Positions 52,651 to 64,000 of a DNA stretch of 64,000 nt are shown piece by piece; the stretch's first letter is position 1, and each line of letters opens with the position of its first letter. The stretch is taken from the NCBI GenBank assembly GCA_030549335.1, contig JAUKPH010000029.1, forward strand, positions 806,001 through 870,000. Reading direction: 5' to 3'. Both the position numbers and the translations under genes were made by a program. This DNA is from Pontederia crassipes (taxonomy: Eukaryota > Streptophyta > Magnoliopsida > Commelinales > Pontederiaceae). Below the pieces are notes generated by a model, which saw only the letters and a list, made by a program, of their open reading frames with translations, had not been told where the DNA came from and searched no databases.

Positions 52651-55600
52651 TTTCGCACCCCCGGAAAATTTTCATCCGAGTCCATTTTTTCGTCCCAATC
52701 ATATCACCATGCATCAACATGCACGATAGCGTCGAAAATTTGGCATCTTTTGACAGCGTCAAAAATTTCACATTTTTTGACCTTCTTGGCTGAAAACACG
52801 AGTAAAACGCGCGCGCGCGAAATTTCGCACCCCCGGAAAATTTTCATCCGAGTCCATTTTTTCGTCCCAATCATATCACCATGCATCAACAGGCACGATA
52901 GCGTCAAAAATTTGGCATCTTTTGACAGCGTCAAAAATATCGCATTTTTTGACCTTCTTGGCTGAAAACACGAGTAAAAGGTGCGCGCGCGAAATTTTGC
53001 ATCCCTAGAAAATTTTCATCCGAGTCCATTTTTTCGTCCCAATCATCTCTCCATGCATCAACAGGCACGAAAGCGTCGAAAATTTGGCATCTTTTGACAG
53101 CGCCAAAAATTTCGCGTTTTTTGACCTTCTTGGCTAAAAACACGAGTAAAAGGCGCGCGCGCGAAATTTCGCACCTCCGGAAAATTTTCATCCGAGTCCA
53201 TTTTTTCGTCCCAATCATCTCACCATGCATCAACATGCACGATAGCGTCGAAATTTTTGCATCTTTTGACAGCGTCAAAAATTTCGCATTTTTTGACCTT
53301 CTTGGCTGAAAACACGAGTAAAAGGCGCGCGCGCGAAATTTCGCACCCCCGGAAAATTTTCATCCGAGTCCATTTTTTCGTCCCAATCATATCACCATGC
53401 ATGAACAGGCACGATAGCGTCGAAAATTTGGCATCTTTTGACAGCGTCAAAAATTTCACATTTTTTGACATTCTTGGCTGAAAACACGAGTAAAACGCGC
53501 GCGCGCGAAATTTTGCACCCCCGGAAAATTTTCATCCGAGTCCATTTTTTCGTCCCAATCATATCACCATGCATCAACAGGCACGATAGCGTCAAAAATT
53601 TGGCATCTTTTGACAGCGTCAAAAATATCGCATTTTTTGACCTTCTTGGCTGAAAACACGAGTAAAGGCGCGCGAGCGAAATTTTGCATCCCTAGAAAAT
53701 TTTCATCCGAGTCCATTTTTTCGTCCCAATCATCTCTCCATGCATCAACAGGCACGAAAGCGTCGAAAATTTGGCATCTTTTTACAGCGCCAAAAATTTC
53801 GCGTTTTTTGACCTTCTTGGCTGAAAACACGAGTAAAAGGCGCGCGCGCGAAATTTCGCACCCCCAGAAAATTTTCATCCGAGTCCATTTTTTCGTCCCA
53901 ATCATATCACCATGCATCAACAGGCACGATAGCGTCGAAAATTTGGCATCTTTTGACAGCGCCAAAAATTTCGCATTTTTTGACCTTCTTGGCAGAAAAC
54001 ACGAGTAAAACGCGCGCGCGCGAAATTTCGCACCCCCGGAAAATTTTCATCCGAGTCCATTTTTTCGTCCCAATCATATCACCATGCATCAACAGGCACG
54101 ATAGCGTCGAAAATTTGGCATCTTTTGACAGCGTCAAAAATTTCACATTTTTTGACATTCTTGGCTGAAAACACGAGTAAAACGCGCGCGCGCGAAATTT
54201 TGCACCCCCGGAAAATTTTCATCCGAGTCCATTTTTTCGTCCCAATCATATCACCATGCATCAACAGGCACGATAGCGTCGAAAATTTGGCATCTTTTGA
54301 CAGCGTCAAAAATTTCACATTTTTTGACCTTCTTGGCTGAAAACACGAGTAAAAGGCGCGCGAGCGAAATTTTGCATCCCTAGAAAATTTTCATCCGAGT
54401 CCATTTTTTCGTCCCAATCATCTCTCCATGCATCAACAGGCACGAAAGCGTCAAAAATTTGGCATCTTTTGACAGCGCCAAAAATTTCACGTTTTTTGAC
54501 CTTCTTGGCTGAAAACACGAGTAAAAGGCGCGCGCGCGAAATTTCGCACCCCCGGAAAATTTTCATCCGAGTCCATTTTTTCGTCCCAATCGTCTCTCCA
54601 TGCATCAACAGGCATGAAAGCGTCGAAAATTTGGCATCTTTTGACAGCGCCAAAAATTTCGCATTTTTTGACCTTCTTGGCAGAAAACACGAGTAAAAGG
54701 CGCGCGCGCGAAATTTCGCACCCCCGGAAAATTTTCATCCGAGTCCATTTTTTCGTCCCAATCATATCACCATGCATCAACAGGCACGATAGCGTCGAAA
54801 ATTTGGCATCTTTTGACAGCGTCAAAAATTTCACATTTTTTGACCTTCTTGGCTGAAAACACGAGTAAAACGCGCGTGCGCGAAATTTCGCACCCCCGGA
54901 AAATTTTCATCCGAGTCCATTTTTTCGTCCCAATCATATCACCATGCATCAACAGGCACGATAGCGTAAAAAATTTGGCATCTTTTGACAGCGTCAAAAA
55001 TATCGCATTTTTTGACCTTCTTGGCTGAAAACAAGAGTAAAAGGTGCGCGCGCGAAATTTTGCATCCCTAGAAAATTTTCATCCGAGTCCATTTTTTCGT
55101 CCCAATCATCTCTCCATGCATCAACAGGCACGAAAGCGTCGAAAATTTGGCATCTTTTGACAGCGCCAAAAATTTCGCGTTTTTTGACCTTCTTGGCTAA
55201 AAACACGAGTAAAAGGCGCGCGCGCGAAATTTCGCACCTCCGGAAAATTTTCATCCGAGTCCATTTTTTCGTCCCAATCATCTCACCATGCATCAACATG
55301 CACGATAGCGTCGAAAATTTTGCATCTTTTGACAGCGTCAAAAATTTCGCATTTTTTGACCTTCTTGGCTGAAAACACGAGTAAAAGGCGCGCGCTGCGA
55401 AATTTCGCACCCCCGGAAAATTTTCATCCGAGTCCATTTTTTCGTCCCAATCATATCACCATGCATCAACAGGCACGATGGCGTCGAAAATTTGGCATCT
55501 TTTGACAGCGTCAAAAATTTCACATTTTTTGACCTTCTTGGCTGAAAACACGAGTAAAACGCGCGCGCGCGAAATTTCGCACCCCCGGAAAATTTTCATC

Positions 55601-56770
55601 CGAGTCCATTTTTTCGTCCCAATCATCTCTCCATGCATCAACAGGCACGAAAGCGTCGAAAATTTGGCATCTTTTGACAGCGTCAAAAATTTCGCGTTTT
55701 TTGACCTTCTTGGCTGAAAACACGAGTAAAAGGTGCGCGCGCGAAATTTCGCACCTCCGGAAAATTTTCATCCGAGTCCATTTTTTCGTCCCAATCATCT
55801 CACCATGCATCAACATGCATGATAGCGTCGAAATTTTTGCATCTTTTGACAGCGTCAAAAATTTCGCATTTTTTGACCTTCTTGGCTGAAAACACGAGTA
55901 AAAGGCGCGCGCGCGAAATTTCGCACCCCCAGAAAATTTTCATCTGAGTCCATTTTTTCGTCCCAATCATATCACCATGCATCAACAGGCACGATAGCGT
56001 CGAAAATTTGGCATCTTTTGACAGCGCCAAAAATTTCGCATTTTTTGACCTTCTTGGCAGAAAACACGAGTAAAAGGCGCGCGCGCGAAATTTCGCACCC
56101 CCGGAAAATTTTCATCCGAGTCCATTTTTTCGTCCCAATCATCTCTCCATGCATCAACAGGCATGAAAGCGTCGAAAATTTGGCATCTTTTGACAGCGCC
56201 AAAAATTTCGCATTTTTTGACCTTCTTGGCAGAAAACACGAGTAAAAGGTGCGCTGCGCGAAATTTCGCACCCCCGGAAAATTTTCATCCGAGTCCATTT
56301 TTTCGTCCCAATCATATCACCATGCATCAACAGGCACGATAGCGTCGAAAATTTGGCATCTTTTGACAGCGTCAAAAATTTCACATTTTTTGACCTTCTT
56401 GGCTGAAAACACGAGTAAAACGCGCGCGCGCGAAATTTCGCACCCCCGGAAAATTTTCATCCTAGTCCATTTTTTCGTCCCAATCATATCACAATGCATC
56501 AACAGGCACGATAGCGTCGAAAATTTGGCATCTTTTGACAGCGTAAAAAATTTCGCGTTTTTTGACCTTCTTGGTTGAAAACACGAGTAAAAGGCGCGCG
56601 CGCGAAATTTTGCATCCCTAGAAAATTTTCATCCGAGTCCATTTTTTCATCCCAATCATCTCTCCATGCATCAACAGGCACGAAAGCGTCGAAAATTTGG
56701 CATCTTTTTACAGCGCCAAAAATTTCGCGTTTTTTGACCTTCTTGGCTGAAAACACGAGTAAAAGGCGCG
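52650..56770 (+). repeat. Region VI, first copy of 42-unit super-repeat (~7.23 kb)
   Basis: About 24 monomers match 59880-64000 at 7229-7231 bp. Shared rare variants: GAGTAAAGGCG with one A missing (about 53661 and 60892), CAATCGTCTCTCC (about 54587 and 61818), GCGCGTGCGCG (about 54873 and 62103), AACAAGAG (about 55031 and 62262), GATGGCGTCG (about 55478 and 62708) and CAACATGCATGATAG (about 55810 and 63040). The match reaches the end of the window, so the true right edge is not seen. Confidence 0.85.
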
Positions 56771-57126
56771 CGCGCGAAATTTCGCACCCCCAGAAAATTT
56801 TCATCCGAGTCCATTTTTTCGTCCCAATCATATCACCATGCATCAACAGGCACGATAGCGTCGAAAATTTGGCATCTTTTGACAGCGCCAAAAATTTCGC
56901 ATTTTTTGACCTTCTTGGCAGAAAACACGAGTAAAAGGCGCGCGCGCGAAATTTCGCACCCCCGAAAAATTTTCATCCGAGTCCATTTTTTCGTCCCAAT
57001 CATATCACCATGCATCAACATGCACGATAGCGTCGAAAATTTGGCATCTTTTGACAGCGTCAAAAATTTCACATTTTTTGACCTTCTTGGCTGAAAACAC
57101 GAGTAAAACGCGCGCGCGCGAAATTT
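54200..57126 (+). repeat. 17-unit tandem HOR (2926 bp), copy 1
   Basis: Variants in this copy return 2926-2927 bp later. Examples: GCGCGTGCGCG (about 54873 and 57800), AACAAGAG (55031 and 57958), GATGGCGTCG (55478 and 58405), ATCTGAGTCC (55942 and 58868), ACAATGCATC (56491 and 59418) and CCCCCGAAAAATTTT (56961 and 59888). Its last part lies outside the 42-unit match, so the 17-unit duplication is nested in a 17 + 25 arrangement (2927 + 4304 = 7231 bp). Confidence 0.82.
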
Positions 57127-60055
57127 CGCACCCCCGGAAAATTTTCATCCGAGTCCATTTTTTCATCCCAATCATATCACCATGCATCAACAGGCACGAT
57201 AGCGTCAAAAATTTGGCATCTTTTGACAGCGTCAAAAATTTCACATTTTTTGACCTTCTTGGCTGAAAACACGAGTAAAAGGCGCGCGAGCGAAATTTTG
57301 CATCCCTAGAAAATTTTCATCCGAGTCCATTTTTTCGTCCCAATCATCTCTCCATGCATCAACAGGCACGAAAGCGTCAAAAATTTGGCATCTTTTGACA
57401 GCGCCAAAAATTTCACGTTTTTTGACCTTCTTGGCTGAAAACACGAGTAAAAGGCGCGCGCAGCGAAATTTCGCACCCCCGGAAAATTTTCATCCGAGTC
57501 CATTTTTTCGTCCCAATCGTCTCTCCATGCATCAACAGGCATGAAAGCGTCGAAAATTTGGCATCTTTTGACAGCGCCAAAAATTTCGCATTTTTTGACC
57601 TTCTTGGCAGAAAACACGAGTAAAAGGCGCGCGCGCGAAATTTCGCACCCCCGGAAAATTTTCATCCGAGTCCATTTTTTCGTCCCAATCATATCACCAT
57701 GCATCAACAGGCACGATAGCGTCGAAAATTTGGCATCTTTTGACAGCGTCAAAAATTTCACATTTTTTGACCTTCTTGGCTGAAAACACGAGTAAAACGC
57801 GCGTGCGCGAAATTTCGCACCCCCGGAAAATTTTCATCCGAGTCCATTTTTTCGTCCCAATCATATCACCATGCATCAACAGGCACGATAGCGTCAAAAA
57901 TTTGGCATCTTTTGACAGCGTCAAAAATATCGCATTTTTTGACCTTCTTGGCTGAAAACAAGAGTAAAAGGTGCGCGCGCGAAATTTTGCATCCCTAGAA
58001 AATTTTCATCCGAGTCCATTTTTTCGTCCCAATCATCTCTCCATGCATCAACAGGCACGAAAGCGTCGAAAATTTGGCATCTTTTGACAGCGCCAAAAAT
58101 TTCGCGTTTTTTGACCTTCTTGGCTAAAAAAACGAGTAAAAGGCGCGCGCGCGAAATTTCGCACCTCCGGAAAATTTTCATTCGAGTCCATTTTTTCGTC
58201 CCAATCATCTCACCATGCATCAACATGCACGATAGCGTCGAAAATTTTGCATCTTTTGACAGCGTCAAAAATTTCGCATTTTTTGACCTTCTTTGCTGAA
58301 AACACGAGTAAAAGGCACGCGCGCGAAATTTCGCACCCCCGGAAAATTTTCATCCGAGTCCATTTTTTCGTCCCAATCATATCACCATGCATCAACAGGC
58401 ACGATGGCGTCGAAAATTTGGCATCTTTTGACAGCGTCAAAAATTTCACATTTTTTGACCTTCTTGGCTGAAAACACGAGTAAAACGCGCGCGCGCGAAA
58501 TTTCGCACCCCCGGAAAATTTTCATCCGAGTCCATTTTTTCGTCCCAATCATCTCTCCATGCATCAACAGGCACGAAAGCGTCGAAAATTTGGCATCTTT
58601 TGACAGCGTCAAAAATTTCGCGTTTTTTGACCTTCTTGGCTGAAAACACGAGTAAAAGGTGCGCGCGCGAAATTTCGCACCTCCGGAAAATTTTCATCCG
58701 AGTCCATTTTTTCGTCCCAATCATCTCACCATGCATCAACATGCATGATAGCGTCGAAATTTTTGCATCTTTTGACAGCGTCAAAAATTTCGCATTTTTT
58801 GACCTTCTTGGCTGAAAACACGAGTAAAAGGCGCGCGCGCGAAATTTCGCACCCCCAGAAAATTTTCATCTGAGTCCATTTTTTCGTCCCAATCATATCA
58901 CCATGCATCAACAGGCACGATAGCGTCGAAAATTTGGCATCTTTTGACAGCGCCAAAAATTTCGCATTTTTTGACCTTCTTGGCAGAAAACACGAGTAAA
59001 AGGCGCGCGCGCGAAATTTCGCACCCCCGGAAAATTTTCATCCGAGTCCATTTTTTCGTCCCAATCATCTCTCCATGCATCAACAGGCATGAAAGCGTCG
59101 AAAATTTGGCATCTTTTGACAGCGCCAAAAATTTCGCATTTTTTGACCTTCTTGGCAGAAAACACGAGTAAAAGGTGCGCGCGCGAAATTTCGCACCCCC
59201 GGAAAATTTTCATCCGAGTCCATTTTTTCGTCCCAATCATATCACCATGCATCAACAGGCACGATAGCGTCGAAAATTTGGCATCTTTTGACAGCGTCAA
59301 AAATTTCACATTTTTTGACCTTCTTGGCTGAAAACACGAGTAAAACGCGCTGCGCGCGAAATTTCGCACCCCCGGAAAATTTTCATCCTAGTCCATTTTT
59401 TCGTCCCAATCATATCACAATGCATCAACAGGCACGATAGCGTCGAAAATTTGGCATCTTTTGACAGCGTAAAAAATTTCGCGTTTTTTGACCTTCTTGG
59501 TTGAAAACACGAGTAAAAGGCGCGCGCGCGAAATTTTGCATCCCTAGAAAATTTTCATCCGAGTCCATTTTTTCATCCCAATCATCTCTCCATGCATCAA
59601 CAGGCACGAAAGCGTCGAAAATTTGGCATCTTTTTACAGCGCCAAAAATTTCGCGTTTTTTGACCTTCTTGGCTGAAAACACGAGTAAAAGGCGCGCGCG
59701 CGAAATTTCGCACCCCCAGAAAATTTTCATCCGAGTCCATTTTTTCGTCCCAATCATATCACCATGCATCAACAGGCACGATAGCGTCGAAAATTTGGCA
59801 TCTTTTGACAGCGCCAAAAATTTCGCATTTTTTGACCTTCTTGGCAGAAAACACGAGTAAAAGGCGCTGCGCGCGAAATTTCGCACCCCCGAAAAATTTT
59901 CATCCGAGTCAATTTTTTCGTCCCAATCATATCACCATGCATCAACATGCACGATAGCGTCGAAAATTTGGCATCTTTTGACAGCGTCAAAAATTTCACA
60001 TTTTTTGACCTTCTTGGCTGAAAACACGAGTAAAACGCGCTGCGCGCGAAATTTC
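57127..60055 (+). repeat. 17-unit tandem HOR (2926 bp), copy 2
   Basis: Adjacent partner of 54200-57126. Differences are few: CTAAAAAAACGAG near 58125 in place of CTAAAAACACGAG, TTTGCTGAAAAC near 58293, GGCACGCGCGCG near 58315, and one-base insertions in CG tracts near 57463, 59350, 59868 and 60039. The second turn ends near 60.05 kb, where the 42-unit partner sequence takes over. Confidence 0.82.
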
Positions 60056-63000
60056 GCACCCCCGGAAAATTTTCATCCGAGTCCATTTTTTCGTCCCAAT
60101 CATATCACCATGCATCAACAGGCACGATAGCGTCAAAAATTTGGCATCTTTTGACAGCGTCAAAAATATCGCATTTTTTGACCTTCTTGGCTGAAAACAC
60201 GAGTAAAAGGTGCGCGCGCGAAATTTTGCATCCCTAGAAAATTTTCATCCGAGTCCATTTTTTCGTCCCAATCATCTCTCCATGCATCAACAGGCACGAA
60301 AGCGTCGAAAATTTGGCATCTTTTGACAGCGCCAAAAATTTCGCGTTTTTTGACCTTCTTGGCTAAAAACACGAGTAAAAGGCGCGCGCGCGAAATTTCG
60401 CACCTCCGGAAAATTTTCATCCGAGTCCATTTTTTCGTCCCAATCATCTCACCATGCATCAACATGCACGATAGCGTCGAAATTTTTGCATCTTTTGACA
60501 GCGTCAAAAATTTCGCATTTTTTGACCTTCTTGGCTGAAAACACGAGTAAAAGGCGCGCGCGCGAAATTTCGCACCCCCGGAAAATTTTCATCCGAGTCC
60601 ATTTTTTCGTCCCAATCATATCACCATGCATCAACAGGCACGATAGCGTCGAAAATTTGGCATCTTTTGACAGCGTCAAAAATTTCACATTTTTTGACAT
60701 TCTTGGCTGAAAACACGAGTAAAACGCGCGCGCGCGCGAAATTTCGCACCCCCGGAAAATTTTCATCCGAGTCCATTTTTTCGTCCCAATCATATCACCA
60801 TGCATCAACAGGCACGATAGCGTCAAAAATTTGGCATCTTTTGACAGCGTCAAAAATATCGCATTTTTTGACCTTCTTGGCTGAAAACACGAGTAAAGGC
60901 GCGCGAGCGAAATTTTGCATCCCTAGAAAATTTTCATCCGAGTCCATTTTTTCGTCCCAATCATCTCTCCATGCATCAACAGGCACGAAAGCGTCGAAAA
61001 TTTGGCATCTTTTTACAGCGCCAAAAATTTCGCGTTTTTTGACCTTCTTGGCTGAAAACACGAGTAAAAGGCGCGCGCGCGAAATTTCGCACCCCCAGAA
61101 AATTTTCATCCGAGTCCATTTTTTCGTCCCAATCATATCACCATGCATCAACAGGCACGATAGCGTCGAAAATTTGGCATCTTTTGACAGCGCCAAAAAT
61201 TTCGCATTTTTTGACCTTCTTGGCAGAAAACACGAGTAAAACGCGCGCGCGCGAAATTTCGCACCCCCGGAAAATTTTCATCCGAGTCCATTTTTTCGTC
61301 CCAATCATATCACCATGCATCAACAGGCACGATAGCGTCGAAAATTTGGCATCTTTTGACAGCGTCAAAAATTTCACATTTTTTGACATTCTTGGCTGAA
61401 AACACGAGTAAAACGCGCGCGCGCGAAATTTTGCACCCCCGGAAAATTTTCATCCGAGTCCATTTTTTCGTCCCAATCATATCACCATGCATCAACAGGC
61501 ACGATAGCGTCGAAAATTTGGCATCTTTTGACAGCGTCAAAAATTTCACATTTTTTGACCTTCTTGGCTGAAAACACGAGTAAAAGGCGCGCGAGCGAAA
61601 TTTTGCATCCCTAGAAAATTTTCATCCGAGTCCATTTTTTCGTCCCAATCATCTCTCCATGCATCAACAGGCACGAAAGCGTCAAAAATTTGGCATCTTT
61701 TGACAGCGCCAAAAATTTCACGTTTTTTGACCTTCTTGGCTGAAAACACGAGTAAAAGGCGCGCGCGCGAAATTTCGCACCCCCGGAAAATTTTCATCCG
61801 AGTCCATTTTTTCGTCCCAATCGTCTCTCCATGCATCAACAGGCATGAAAGCGTCGAAAATTTGGCATCTTTTGACAGCGCCAAAAATTTCGCATTTTTT
61901 GACCTTCTTGGCAGAAAACACGAGTAAAAGGCGCGCGCGCGAAATTTCGCACCCCCGGAAAATTTTCATCCGAGTCCATTTTTTCGTCCCAATCATATCA
62001 CCATGCATCAACAGGCACGATAGCGTCGAAAATTTGGCATCTTTTGACAGCGTCAAAAATTTCACATTTTTTGACCTTCTTGGCTGAAAACACGAGTAAA
62101 ACGCGCGTGCGCGAAATTTCGCACCCCCGGAAAATTTTCATCCGAGTCCATTTTTTCGTCCCAATCATATCACCATGCATCAACAGGCACGATAGCGTCA
62201 AAAATTTGGCATCTTTTGACAGCGTCAAAAATATCGCATTTTTTGACCTTCTTGGCTGAAAACAAGAGTAAAAGGTGCGCGCGCGAAATTTTGCATCCCT
62301 AGAAAATTTTCATCCGAGTCCATTTTTTCGTCCCAATCATCTCTCCATGCATCAACAGGCACGAAAGCGTCGAAAATTTGGCATCTTTTGACAGCGCCAA
62401 AAATTTCGCGTTTTTTGACCTTCTTGGCTAAAAACACGAGTAAAAGGCGCGCGCGCGAAATTTCGCACCTCCGGAAAATTTTCATCCGAGTCCATTTTTT
62501 CGTCCCAATCATCTCACCATGCATCAACATGCACGATAGCGTCGAAAATTTTGCATCTTTTGACAGCGTCAAAAATTTCGCATTTTTTGACCTTCTTGGC
62601 TGAAAACACGAGTAAAAGGCGCGCGCGCGAAATTTCGCACCCCCGGAAAATTTTCATCCGAGTCCATTTTTTCGTCCCAATCATATCACCATGCATCAAC
62701 AGGCACGATGGCGTCGAAAATTTGGCATCTTTTGACAGCGTCAAAAATTTCACATTTTTTGACCTTCTTGGCTGAAAACACGAGTAAAACGCGCGCGCGC
62801 GAAATTTCGCACCCCCGGAAAATTTTCATCCGAGTCCATTTTTTCGTCCCAATCATCTCTCCATGCATCAACAGGCACGAAAGCGTCGAAAATTTGGCAT
62901 CTTTTGACAGCGTCAAAAATTTCGCGTTTTTTGACCTTCTTGGCTGAAAACACGAGTAAAAGGTGCGCGCGCGAAATTTCGCACCTCCGGAAAATTTTCA

Positions 63001-64000
63001 TCCGAGTCCATTTTTTCGTCCCAATCATCTCACCATGCATCAACATGCATGATAGCGTCGAAATTTTTGCATCTTTTGACAGCGTCAAAAATTTCGCATT
63101 TTTTGACCTTCTTGGCTGAAAACACGAGTAAAAGGCGCGCGCGCGAAATTTCGCACCCCCAGAAAATTTTCATCTGAGTCCATTTTTTCGTCCCAATCAT
63201 ATCACCATGCATCAACAGGCACGATAGCGTCGAAAATTTGGCATCTTTTGACAACGCCAAAAATTTCGCATTTTTTGACCTTCTTGGCAGAAAACACGAG
63301 TAAAAGGCGCGCGCCGCGAAATTTCGCACCCCCGGAAAATTTTCATCCGAGTCCATTTTTTCGTCCCAATCATCTCTCCATGCATCAACAGGCATGAAAG
63401 CGTCGAAAATTTGGCATCTTTTGACAGCGCCAAAAATTTCGCATTTTTTGACCTTCTTGGCAGAAAACACGAGTAAAAGGTGCGCGCGCGAAATTTCGCA
63501 CCCCCGGAAAATTTTCATCCGAGTCCATTTTTTCGTCCCAATCATATCACCATGCATCAACAGGCACGATAGCGTCGAAAATTTGGCATCTTTTGACAGC
63601 GTCAAAAATTTCACATTTTTTGACCTTCTTGGCTGAAAACACGAGTAAAACGCGCTGCGCGCGAAATTTCGCACCCCCGGAAAATTTTCATCCTAGTCCA
63701 TTTTTTCGTCCCAATCATATCACAATGCATCAACAGGCACGATAGCGTCGAAAATTTGGCATCTTTTGACAGCGTAAAAAATTTCGCGTTTTTTGACCTT
63801 CTTGGTTGAAAACACGAGTAAAAGGCGCGCGCGCGAAATTTTGCATCCCTAGAAAATTTTCATCCGAGTCCATTTTTTCATCCCAATCATCTCTCCATGC
63901 ATCAACAGGCACGAAAGCGTCGAAAATTTGGCATCTTTTTACAGCGCCAAAAATTTCGCGTTTTTTTGACCTTCTTGGCTGAAAACACGAGTAAAAGGCG
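59880..64000 (+). repeat. Region VI, second copy of 42-unit super-repeat (runs off window)
   Basis: Partner of 52650-56770. Private changes include GACAACGCC near 63251, a seven-T run at 63961-63967, and one-base insertions in CG tracts near 63314 and 63655 that are absent from the partner. The last 11 bases (63990-64000) start another monomer, so the array continues beyond the window. Confidence 0.85.

Larger units (their letters stand above)
1..64000 (+). repeat. Satellite DNA array, ~172-bp monomer, ~372 head-to-tail copies
   Basis: Seen: every part of the window aligns to one unit of about 172 bp that starts AGTAAAA(G/C)G and ends GAAAACACG. Unit starts fall at 1, 173, 345 (this unit is 175 bp) and so on; the last full unit ends at 63989 and 11 bases of the next follow. 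All units have the same orientation and I found no inversion, spacer or inserted element. Length changes are small: +1 or +2 in the CG tract, single-base indels, three 3-bp deletions, one 9-bp and one 27-bp deletion. Units differ at a limited set of diagnostic sites, and HOR-related units are nearly identical. Known: such arrays are typical of eukaryotic centromeric or heterochromatic satellites. Inferred: no coding function. No gene, tRNA, rRNA, promoter or terminator was seen anywhere, so this entry also accounts for all gene-free stretches. Confidence 0.98.

Noticed and set aside
1..64000. CRISPR array
   Set aside because: Repeats are contiguous 172-bp units with no unique spacers and no cas genes. 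Differences between units are point variants.
1..64000. Transposon or retroelement origin or insertion
   Set aside because: No terminal repeats, target-site duplications, transposase or reverse transcriptase motifs, or non-satellite sequence occur anywhere in the window.

Overview
The whole 64 kb window is one uninterrupted satellite DNA array. A unit of about 172 bp repeats head to tail, always in the same orientation, about 372 times, from the first base to the last (a partial unit starts at 63990). I see no gene, RNA gene, transposon, CRISPR array or non-satellite segment. The many open frames on both strands are by-products of the repeat: 172 is not a multiple of three, so every frame shifts at each unit, and the same peptides recur every 172 bp in several frames on both strands.

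An array this long and regular points to a eukaryotic chromosome, probably centromeric, pericentromeric or other heterochromatic satellite. I do not recognise the family and cannot name the organism. The unit is about 44% G+C. CpG is over-represented (about 14 per unit against about 8 expected from base composition), which argues against a germline with heavy CpG methylation (vertebrates, most plants) and is easier to reconcile with a sparsely methylated invertebrate or protist. That is inference only.

The unit has internal structure: an alternating CG tract, a 12-bp palindrome overlapping the end of that tract, a second palindrome GAAAATTTTC, an ATGCAT site, and two adjacent diverged 27-bp sub-repeats (22 of 27 bases identical). 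A/T tracts lie on both sides of a segment of about 43 bp that lacks them.

Units differ at a small set of positions, and the order of variants shows nested higher-order repeats (HORs) whose make-up changes along the array. (I) 1-12.7 kb: 14- and 21-unit HORs (2411 and 3614 bp). (II) 12.7-26.3 kb: 8-, 9- and 12-unit spacings inside a 42-unit (about 7.22 kb) repeat. (III) 26.3-31.1 kb: a mosaic with a 12-unit (2065 bp) repeat. (IV) 31.1-42.5 kb: 28-unit (about 4.82 kb) and 16-unit (2755 bp) repeats. (V) 42.5-52.1 kb: a regular 9-unit (1550 bp) HOR whose alternate copies pair into an 18-unit (3099 bp) HOR. (VI) 52.6-64 kb: a tandem 17-unit (2926 bp) duplication inside another 42-unit (about 7.23 kb) repeat. 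This is what unequal crossing-over and segmental amplification would leave.

The observations most worth following up are: single-base insertions in the CG tract that ignore HOR ancestry; a monomer that has lost exactly one 27-bp sub-repeat; and linked diagnostic variants that have been split, which suggests exchange between monomers. HOR boundaries were read by eye from diagnostic variants and are good to about one unit (172 bp) unless stated otherwise.
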